Positions 18,478 to 24,901 of a stretch of 36,270 nucleotides of DNA are shown piece after piece. A program made the translations under genes and the position numbers. The stretch comes from Deltaproteobacteria bacterium. Lineage in GTDB: Bacteria > Myxococcota_A > Bradymonadia > REDH01. The number at the start of each line of letters is the position of its first letter. Within the stretch, counting starts at the first letter, position 1. A model generated the notes under the pieces. It ran no database searches. It had not been told where the DNA came from and was given only the letters and a program-made list of their open reading frames with translations. Where the stretch lies: positions 1 to 36,270 of the forward strand of contig JABMMX010000372.1 of NCBI GenBank assembly GCA_013205435.1, given 5' to 3'.

Positions 18478-19779
18478 TTAGTTCGCCGGGTAGCTGGTCC
18501 AGCCAGCGGTCCAGGCAGCGCCCGTCGGGGCGAAGGCACCGTGGTAGGTCGCCGTGGCATCGAAGCCCGCGGGCGGGGTCGCGCCACCGGACTGAACGGC
18601 GGTGTTACCGGCCGCGAAGTCGGGAGCGGTCAGGCTGGTCGAAGCGAACTGGGGGTCGACCGTGACGAAGCCCTTGCCGGCGTTGCCGAAGTAGAGGGCC
18701 TCATCGAAGTCGGCATCGTTGTCGTCGGCGGGGAACTGGTCCGCGCCGTTGCCGAAGAAGTCGATGTTCGAGAAGTCGAGCGTCGAGTCGCCGACAAGCG
18801 CGGTGACCGTCGCGCCATCAAGGTCGATTGCGCCAGCCTGGAAGTTGGCAACGATCGAGTTCTTGAGAATCAGACCAGCGCCACGACGGATGTGGAGGCC
18901 ACCCTGCTCGGCGTTGGCACCCGAACCGACGAACGAGGCGTTGAAAATGGTCGGGCGCGACCGGGGGGTCGAGTCGACGACATCCTTGAGGTTGTCGCCC
19001 TCGATTGCCTTGTCGCCCACGCTCGCGCTCTGCTGAATCGCGAGGAACTGCACGTTGCCGCGCCAGCCTTGGTCGTAGTCGAGCGAATCGTCAGCAGCCT
19101 GCGTAATGAGGAGGTGCTTGATGCTGGCTGTGCCGCCGAAGAACTCAACGCCGTCGTCCTTGCCAAGGTGGCTCTGGATGAAGTCGAGCTCGGTCGCCGA
19201 GCCGCAGCCGCCAACCGTGAGGCCGTTCAGCTCGTTGTCGGTGCCGAAGACGTAACCGGCAAACTCGATGCGGGCATACTTGAGCGTACCGCAGCTGCTG
19301 GCGTCGTCGGTGCCGCCGTAGAGCGACGCGGGGCCGGCAGGCATACCCTCGATGTTGCCCTCGCCGCCGGCGAGGTTGAGGGTCGCCGAGCCAAGAAGAA
19401 CCACGCCACCCCAGTCGCCGGAAGCGCGCGAGCCCTCGGGCTTGGAGCTGGTGAAGACGATGGGCGAGGCAGCCGTGCCAGCCGCGTTGAGCTTGGCGCC
19501 GCGCGAGATGACAAGCGCCGAACCGTTGTCGCCCTTGACGATAACGCCGGGCTCAATGGTGAGCGTCGCGTTGTTGGTGACGACGATGAGCATCGAAAGC
19601 GTGACGATCGAGCCGCTGGCCCAGGTCGTGTCGGCGGTGACGTCCGAGCTGACCGTGATCTCCGTCGCCGCGGGGGTGCCCGTGTCGGCAGTACCCGTGT
19701 CGGTCGAGTTGCTCTCCTCTTCCGAGCAACCGGAGAGAAGGGCGAGAAGAGAGAGACTGCAAACGAGATGCTTCATCAT
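18478..19779 (-). CDS. Putative beta-helix surface lipoprotein
   Basis: Seen: a lipoprotein signal MMKHLVCSLSLLALLSGC with a good lipobox (LSGC), an acidic Ser/Thr/Asp linker, then a long repetitive Gly/Asn/Asp-rich domain of beta-helix character: TLTIEPGVIVKG, GDWGGVVLLGSATLNLAGGE, NGLTVGGCGSATELDFIQSH, DDGVEFFGGTASIKHLLI, GAIDLDGATVTALVGDSTL. It ends AGWTSYPAN. This block order recalls lipoproteins found beside TonB-dependent receptors in Bacteroidetes and other Gram-negatives, whose function I do not know. Of three nearby ATGs, 19779 is preferred (GGAG seven bases upstream), giving 433 aa. It lies downstream of the receptor gene and upstream of pstS, with its own candidate promoter and a strong terminator. 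A role at the cell surface with the receptor is inference. Confidence 0.75.
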   Translation of the reverse strand: MMKHLVCSLSLLALLSGCSEEESNSTDTGTADTGTPAATEITVSSDVTADTTWASGSIVTLSMLIVVTNNATLTIEPGVIVKGDNGSALVISRGAKLNAAGTAASPIVFTSSKPEGSRASGDWGGVVLLGSATLNLAGGEGNIEGMPAGPASLYGGTDDASSCGTLKYARIEFAGYVFGTDNELNGLTVGGCGSATELDFIQSHLGKDDGVEFFGGTASIKHLLITQAADDSLDYDQGWRGNVQFLAIQQSASVGDKAIEGDNLKDVVDSTPRSRPTIFNASFVGSGANAEQGGLHIRRGAGLILKNSIVANFQAGAIDLDGATVTALVGDSTLDFSNIDFFGNGADQFPADDNDADFDEALYFGNAGKGFVTVDPQFASTSLTAPDFAAGNTAVQSGGATPPAGFDATATYHGAFAPTGAAWTAGWTSYPAN

Positions 19780-19872
19780 TACCATGCTCCGTTCAACCCC
19801 AGTTTCGAAGACGGGCTCAGCGCGCATCGGGGACATTGCGCGACAGCCTCTTTGAGAGTGTGCGTCATCCAA

Positions 19873-19885
19873 CACGATGATCGTG
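19873..19885. promoter_or_regulatory. Odd-centred palindrome in the lipoprotein gene leader
   Basis: CACGATGATCGTG, a perfect 6+1+6 inverted repeat about 94 bases upstream of the lipoprotein start. It would fall in the transcribed leader if the promoter at 19925-19953 is used. Possible operator; function unknown. Confidence 0.35.
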
Positions 19886-19924
19886 ATCGGAGCGCGACGG
19901 GTCTGTGACATTTGCCCGCCATGC

Positions 19925-19953
19925 ACGATAAGTGTGCGCCACAGACGTGTGAC
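19925..19953 (-). promoter_or_regulatory. Candidate promoter of the beta-helix lipoprotein gene
   Basis: On the minus strand GTCACA (19948-19953), a 17-base spacer and TATCGT (19925-19930). The -10 hexamer is the same as at the tRNA-Val and HU promoters. Use of this promoter gives a leader of about 140 bases. The -35 element lies inside the 15-bp palindrome listed next. Confidence 0.45.
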
Positions 19954-19959
19954 ACACGT
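19945..19959. promoter_or_regulatory. Palindrome overlapping the lipoprotein -35 element
   Basis: ACGTGTGACACACGT is a perfect 7+1+7 inverted repeat between the receptor stop and the lipoprotein start. It covers the predicted -35 hexamer, the usual position for a repressor operator or an activator site. A second TGTGACA lies 44 bases away at 19904-19910. There is no T-run, so it is not a terminator. Confidence 0.5.
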
Positions 19960-19967
19960 GCAACAGC

Positions 19968-22900
19968 CTACGGTTCCCAGCCAACAGAGAGGCTGATGTC
20001 CGTGTCGGTCAGCTCCTCTTCCACGATCACGCCACCCTGCTCGGCACGGCGCGACTGGCCGAGGAGATTCCGGGCGCCGCCCTTCAGCTTCAGCCCCTCG
20101 CTGATCTCATACGACACCGTCAGATCCACCTTGTGGAAGGGCTCTGCGTAGACATCGGGAAGCCCAAGCAGACCCACCGTCGTGAGCTCCCGGCCCATGA
20201 CGTTGTAGAGCACCGTCGCCGAGATCGGAGAGGCCTCCGGCTCGTAGGAGAGAGAGCCGTTTACCATGTAGGAGGCCTGTCCCTGAAGCGGCCGCTCGGA
20301 CGATGTCGCAGCCCGCTGCTGCTCCTTGCCCACCGTCACGCTCGAGGTGATGAAGGAGGCGTTCGCGCCAACCGAGAGGGCTGCGAGCGCCTTCGCGAGT
20401 CCGCTCAACCCCGTCCTGAACTCCACCTCCGCGCCATAGCTCTCTGCGCTCTCAGCGTTGCCGTAGGTGACTTCGCCGGCCTGCGTCAGGCTCTGCTCGA
20501 TGGGGTGCAGAGGCACCTTGTAGAACAGGCTCGCAGCGAGAACCTCGGTGTTGCTCGGGAACCACTCCCACCGCAGATCGCTGCTGTGAACATAGGTGCG
20601 GAGCAGGTCGGGGTTGCCGGTGATGGTCTTGCGGCGAACGTAGTCCTGGAAGGCAAAGGGCGCGACCTCGCGACCCTGCGGACGGGCCACGCTGGCGCCG
20701 TAGTTCGCACGCACAAACATACCCTCGTCGAGTTCGAAGACGAGGCCCGCGGAGGGAAGCAGGTCGAACTCACCGCGCTCCACCGTTTCGCGCGTGAAGA
20801 CCCGCTGCCCGAGGAAGGGCGAACCGGAGACGACCGTCTGGTTGTAGTTCTCTGCCCGGGCGCCGCCCACAACCCGAAGCCACTCGAGCGGCTTGAAGTC
20901 GCTCATCAGGTAACCTGCGGTCATCACCTGATCGACCTCATACCGATCATTACCGCCCGTCTCCTCGCCGAACGTGAGCACGCTGTCGATGTTGCCACTC
21001 CCGATGTTTTCGTCGCTGAAGAGCTGCTCCGGGTCGAGCGCGCGCTGATCGCCCGTTCCGCAGAGTGTGCCGCAGGCGAAGCGGAAGCGGCGCGAGTCAA
21101 AGGCGCGGTGGCCCTTGAGCAGGTCGATGCCTGAGCTGAGGCTCGACTCGAGGCCGAGCGGCATCTTCCAGTCGAGGCCACCGGCGAGGTCGAGCTGATC
21201 GAGCTCCGAGAAGAAGCGCTCACCCGAACCCGGGTCCTGCCGCCAGCGGAAGATGCCATCGAGACCATCCCGTTTGAGGTAGCGGGTATCGGGCTCGTTG
21301 CGGGCTGCCCAGAGCACGTTGGTGTTCCACTTCACTTCGCTGTCGGCAAAGAGGTTACGGTGTCTGCCAACGAGCTGCGTGAAGGAGAAGCTGCGCTCCA
21401 CCCACTGCAGCCTCCGGCCCTCGTAGGGACGACCCTTGTCGGCCGAAACGTCGGTCGTGACATCGTTCACCAGATCGCTCCCCGACTGGCTGAAGAGCTC
21501 TGCAAAGGTGATCTGGTTGGCGTCGCCCCAGTTCTTGGTCGCAGTACCGAGCAAACCCCAGCGCGACTTCCGCTTGTCGCTCCGCTCCGTGAGCGTCTCC
21601 GAGATCGAGAGGTCGCCTGCGCCGTCGAGCGAGATAGAGCGGATGGTCCGCTCGTCCACGCTGTAGCTCCGGCTGTAGTTGGCGGTCAGCAGGTAGCCCC
21701 AGACGTTGCCCTCGGGGCCGCCGGAGTCACCGATGGTTGCCTTCAGACCCATACCCGGCAGCGCCGTCGACTGCTCAGGGTTCCAGACGTTGTCTAGCGA
21801 CCTGCCCGCCTCCGCCACCTGCTCCCGCGAGAGGCCCCGCCCGAGTTCGATGCGCTGGTCGGGGAAGCTGTCGGGAAGCGCGCGGCTGCCGTCATCAAAC
21901 CCAAGCCAGTCGAGGCTCCCGCCCTTGTAGGTTGCATGGTTGCCAAAGGTGGTGCCGGGCGTGACGGAGACCGAGGCGCCGAGCGAGAGCTTCCACTCTT
22001 CGGGGTAGTCGCGCGTGCCGATATCCATCTGGCCGGCAGCGCAGCCGCCGCTGAGGTTGGGCGTGAAGCTCTTGTAGACCGTGAGGTTGGAGAGCAGGTC
22101 GGAGGGGAAGATATCGAGCTGCACGCCGGGGAAGTCCGGGTCGGTTCCCCGCACAATCACGCCGTTCATCGTCACGCAGGTGTAGCGGCCGCCGAGCCCG
22201 CGAATGTAGAGGAACTGGTCATCGACGATGCTCGCGCCGACCACCCGCTTGACGGCGTCGCTGGCAGCCGAGTCGGGCGCCTTCGACATCTCCTGTGCGC
22301 TGACGGCGTCGGAGACAGCCGCCGACTCACGCCGCTCCATCAGCTGCGTTGCCGCATTCTCCTTGATGGCGCGGCCTTCGACCACGAAGGTCTCGGAGTT
22401 CTTCTCATCCACACCCATCGAGAGCGCGCCGAGATCGGCTGGCTGGTCGGCCAGGACCTCCACCTCGAAGGCCTCGGTCGCGTAGGAAAAGAGCTTGGCA
22501 CGGACAACAAAGAGGCCCGGATCAAGGTCGAAGAAGAAGGTGCCGTCGGCGCCCGTTCGAGCCGTACTGGTAGTGCCCTCCACCTCAACAGCGACGCCGT
22601 CGAGGGGCGTTCCGAACTCGCGATCGACCAACTTGCCGGTGATACGGACCTTGCCCGTGGGGACAACTGCAGGCGGCGTGGGCGCGACCGGCTCGCTCTT
22701 GTCGAGGTCGTCCCAGAAATCGCCGTAGTAGGCATCTTCAGCGTCGGGCGTCAGCGGCGCAGGGAGCTCGTCTCCGGGTACTGGCGCGATCTCCTCTTCG
22801 AGCGACGGAACATCCTCATCCTCAAACGAGGGAGCGATCTCCTCTTCGAGCGACGGAACAACCTCATCCTCAAAAGAGGGAGCGTTCTCCTCTTCGAGGG

Positions 22901-23189
22901 CCGGCGCGATCTCTTCCTCAAACGAGGGAGCGATCTCCTCTTCGAGGACCGGTGCGATCTCTTCCTCAAACGAGGGAGCGATCTCCTCTTCGAGGGCGGG
23001 TGCGATCTCCTCTTCGAACGAAGGAACGATCTCCTCTTCGAGTCCCCCCGAACCGTCAGGCGGCGCAGTCGCACCAGAGCCCTCCACGGCGGGGGCCGGT
23101 TGTGCCATCAGCGCCGCGGTCGGGACTCCCGCAAGCAACACCAGCGCCGCAATAAGCAACGCACTCCAGACGCGACCCACGTTGAACAT
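19968..23189 (-). CDS. TonB-dependent outer-membrane receptor with acidic repeat
   Basis: Outer-membrane active-transport receptor of 1073 aa. Seen in order: signal peptide ending near TAALMAQ (about residue 29); an acidic 11 x 8-residue repeat (51-138); an Asp/Pro linker; a carboxypeptidase-regulatory-like beta-sandwich (about 178-250; VRITGKLVDREFGTPLDGVAVEVEG); a possible TonB box ETFVVEG; a plug domain with VSDAVSAQEMSKAPDS and LYIRGLGGRYTCVTMNGV; then a beta-barrel with YGNAESYGAEVEF-like strands near the end (NAESAESYGAEVEFRTG). It ends SVGWEP rather than in the terminal Phe common in barrels. GAGGG precedes ATG 23189, which is 26 bases after tonB, so the two form an operon. The substrate is not evident from sequence; proximity to pst genes suggests phosphate or a phosphorus compound, and iron or other ligands remain possible. 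Confidence 0.9.
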   Translation of the reverse strand: MFNVGRVWSALLIAALVLLAGVPTAALMAQPAPAVEGSGATAPPDGSGGLEEEIVPSFEEEIAPALEEEIAPSFEEEIAPVLEEEIAPSFEEEIAPALEEENAPSFEDEVVPSLEEEIAPSFEDEDVPSLEEEIAPVPGDELPAPLTPDAEDAYYGDFWDDLDKSEPVAPTPPAVVPTGKVRITGKLVDREFGTPLDGVAVEVEGTTSTARTGADGTFFFDLDPGLFVVRAKLFSYATEAFEVEVLADQPADLGALSMGVDEKNSETFVVEGRAIKENAATQLMERRESAAVSDAVSAQEMSKAPDSAASDAVKRVVGASIVDDQFLYIRGLGGRYTCVTMNGVIVRGTDPDFPGVQLDIFPSDLLSNLTVYKSFTPNLSGGCAAGQMDIGTRDYPEEWKLSLGASVSVTPGTTFGNHATYKGGSLDWLGFDDGSRALPDSFPDQRIELGRGLSREQVAEAGRSLDNVWNPEQSTALPGMGLKATIGDSGGPEGNVWGYLLTANYSRSYSVDERTIRSISLDGAGDLSISETLTERSDKRKSRWGLLGTATKNWGDANQITFAELFSQSGSDLVNDVTTDVSADKGRPYEGRRLQWVERSFSFTQLVGRHRNLFADSEVKWNTNVLWAARNEPDTRYLKRDGLDGIFRWRQDPGSGERFFSELDQLDLAGGLDWKMPLGLESSLSSGIDLLKGHRAFDSRRFRFACGTLCGTGDQRALDPEQLFSDENIGSGNIDSVLTFGEETGGNDRYEVDQVMTAGYLMSDFKPLEWLRVVGGARAENYNQTVVSGSPFLGQRVFTRETVERGEFDLLPSAGLVFELDEGMFVRANYGASVARPQGREVAPFAFQDYVRRKTITGNPDLLRTYVHSSDLRWEWFPSNTEVLAASLFYKVPLHPIEQSLTQAGEVTYGNAESAESYGAEVEFRTGLSGLAKALAALSVGANASFITSSVTVGKEQQRAATSSERPLQGQASYMVNGSLSYEPEASPISATVLYNVMGRELTTVGLLGLPDVYAEPFHKVDLTVSYEISEGLKLKGGARNLLGQSRRAEQGGVIVEEELTDTDISLSVGWEP
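22776..23039. repeat. 24-bp tandem repeat, 11 units, in the receptor gene
   Basis: Eleven uninterrupted 24-bp units encode the 8-residue consensus EEEIAPSF / EEEIAPAL, with variants at several positions (EEENAPSF, EDEVVPSL, EDEDVPSL, EEEIAPVP). The early units alternate SF with AL or VL, giving a 16-residue higher-order period. Total 264 bp, 88 residues. Confidence 0.95.
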
Positions 23190-23215
23190 CAGTGACCCTC
23201 AGCCAAAACGAGTAC

Positions 23216-23992
23216 TCAGGCGAGCCGGAAGGGAAAGCGCCAGGTGAAGGCTACGGCGATGGGCTTCCCTCCGTGGTCTTTGGCCGGCTCATACTCCCAG
23301 TCTCGGATGATGGAGATGGCATACTCTGCCAACTCCGGTGGGCCGTCTTTGGCGCGGCAGGCGCGCACTTTGCCCTTCTCCGTGACGATGCACTGAACCA
23401 CGACGAGGCCGCTGATCGCCTTCTCTCGGAAGGCACGCGGGTAGCCCATCTTAGGATCCTGCTTGATGGCCTTCGGCGGCGTTCCAGCTTGATCGAGGCG
23501 CACCGGGCCGCGACGGACCTTTGCCGCCGGCTTGGGAGCAGTGGTCGCGACCTTTGGCGGTGCCTGCGGCGGGGGCGCCACGCCTTGGCCGTTGCCACTC
23601 GCCATCCCCGGGCCGTTCCCTCCCTCCACGGCGCCCATGTCTGGCCCCGAGTCTGGAGGCAGTTCTGCGGCAGGCTCTGGCTCGGGCTCGGGTTCCGCCT
23701 CTTTTGCAGCAACAGGCTCTGGCGGCGGCGGTTCCGGTTCGGGCTCCTTCTTGGCCTCCTCCTTGACCGGCGCGTCTGGCGGATCGGTGAAGGTCGAGTC
23801 GAAGGCGATGAACTCAACCGCGCGCGTCAGCCTCCCCGTTGCGGCAAACTGCCCTGCGCCGAAGATGAAGGCGTGCAGCGCCACAGAGGCAACAAACACC
23901 AGAACCCAGAGCACCGAGCGCCGCGAGGATCGTTCTTCCTGCATGGGTCGATAGGACGAGCCCATCGAACGAACGCGTGAAGTTTCACTCAT
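23216..23992 (-). CDS. tonB: Energy transducer TonB
   Basis: Periplasm-spanning protein that passes proton-motive energy from ExbB/ExbD to outer-membrane receptors. Seen: one N-terminal membrane helix SVLWVLVFVASVALHAFIFGA; a long Pro/Glu-rich linker (EEAKKEPEPEPPPPEP, KEAEPEPEPEP); a Gly-rich stretch; and a C-terminal TonB domain with YPRAFREKAISGLVVVQCIV and DWEYEPAKDHGGKPIAVAFTWRFPF. ATG 23992 (MSETSRVRS) has GGTGG upstream and gives 258 aa; the track start at 24040 has no such support. The linker is almost purely acidic, with few of the Lys-Pro pairs of E. coli TonB. First gene of tonB-receptor; no exbB or exbD is in the window. Confidence 0.9.
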   Translation of the reverse strand: MSETSRVRSMGSSYRPMQEERSSRRSVLWVLVFVASVALHAFIFGAGQFAATGRLTRAVEFIAFDSTFTDPPDAPVKEEAKKEPEPEPPPPEPVAAKEAEPEPEPEPAAELPPDSGPDMGAVEGGNGPGMASGNGQGVAPPPQAPPKVATTAPKPAAKVRRGPVRLDQAGTPPKAIKQDPKMGYPRAFREKAISGLVVVQCIVTEKGKVRACRAKDGPPELAEYAISIIRDWEYEPAKDHGGKPIAVAFTWRFPFRLA

Positions 23993-24206
23993 GAATGCCA
24001 CCAGTACCCAGTTGGCTGGCGCCGTCTCAGCGGCAACCAATCAATTCGAATGTGCCGCTTCACTACCTCGCCAATGTGACAAACAGCGCACAACGAAGTG
24101 CAGGTAAGGCACCTTCGGCATCACTTCCGCGCTCTGCAGATCCGCGGCACCGACCCGCTCCGTTGGCTGGCGGCCCCCACGGATTTCTTGATCTGGCGGT
24201 GTCGGC

Positions 24207-24225
24207 CAGGCGCAAGTTGCGCCTG
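24207..24225. promoter_or_regulatory. 19-bp palindrome upstream of lemA
   Basis: CAGGCGCAAGTTGCGCCTG, a perfect 9+1+9 inverted repeat, 53 bases before the lemA start, in the divergent space between tonB and lemA. It overlaps a weak -35 candidate. Operator-like; also able to form a hairpin, but no T-run follows on either strand. Confidence 0.5.
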
Positions 24226-24244
24226 CCGCGAAAGGGCCTAGAGT
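24217..24244 (+). promoter_or_regulatory. Weak candidate promoter of lemA
   Basis: TTGCGC (24217-24222), 16 bases, TAGAGT (24239-24244), about 34 bases before the lemA start codon. The -35 half lies in the right arm of the palindrome. Confidence 0.3.
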
Positions 24245-24277
24245 TGCGGCCACCACCTTTTCATCAGGAAGCCCGCC

Positions 24278-24880
24278 ATGAGCACCGCCGTTATCGTAGC
24301 TGTTGTCGCCGCCGTCTGCTTCCTGCTGCTCGCGATGGTCGCCATCGGGATCTACAACGGCCTCGTCACGCGCCGGAACCAGTTCCGCAACGCCTTCAGC
24401 CAGATTGATGTGCAACTGCGGCGCCGATACGACCTCATTCCCAACCTGGTCGAGACGGCAAAGGGCTACATGAGCCACGAGCGAGAGACGCTCGAGGCCG
24501 TCATTGCCGCCCGCAACCAGGCGGTCGCTGCGGCATCCCGCGCCAACGGAGCACCGGCCGATGCGCAGGCCATGCAGCAGCTGCAGTCTGCAGAATCGTC
24601 GCTCGGCGGCACGCTCTCGCGGCTCATGGTGGTCTCGGAATCCTATCCCGAGCTCAAGGCCAACGCGAACATGATGCAGCTCTCCGAGGAGTTGACCAGC
24701 ACAGAGAACCGGATCGGCTTTGCCCGGCAGGCCTTCAATGACGGGGTGACGGCCTACAACACCGCGCGGGAGAAGTTCCCCGCGAGCGTGATCGCCTCCC
24801 TCTTCCAGTTCCAAGCCGGGGCGCTCCTCGAGGAGACGCAGCCTGAGGTGAGGAATGCGCCGCGGGTCAGTTTCAACTGA
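24278..24880 (+). CDS. lemA: LemA family protein
   Basis: Seen: 200 aa with an N-terminal membrane helix (about residues 4-26) then the LemA core YNGLVTRRNQFRNAFSQIDVQLRRRYDLIPNLVETAKGYMSHERETLEAVI, and ELKANANMMQLSEELTSTENRIGFARQAFND. The family forms a helical bundle facing the periplasm or outside, with a poorly understood envelope role, often beside a membrane metalloprotease, as here. AGGAAG lies seven bases before ATG 24278. Twenty-one bases separate it from the peptidase gene, so they form a two-gene operon. Confidence 0.93.
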   Translation: MSTAVIVAVVAAVCFLLLAMVAIGIYNGLVTRRNQFRNAFSQIDVQLRRRYDLIPNLVETAKGYMSHERETLEAVIAARNQAVAAASRANGAPADAQAMQQLQSAESSLGGTLSRLMVVSESYPELKANANMMQLSEELTSTENRIGFARQAFNDGVTAYNTAREKFPASVIASLFQFQAGALLEETQPEVRNAPRVSFN

Positions 24881-24901
24881 CGACAAGGAGCGGCGCCCTG
24901 A

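Noticed and set aside
19945-19959. Terminator for the TonB receptor gene
   Set aside because: The palindrome can form a hairpin, but its single-base centre would force a strained loop and no T-run follows on the minus strand.
22776-23039. CRISPR-like array from the regular 24-bp repeat
   Set aside because: The units are contiguous without spacers and encode an in-frame protein repeat.
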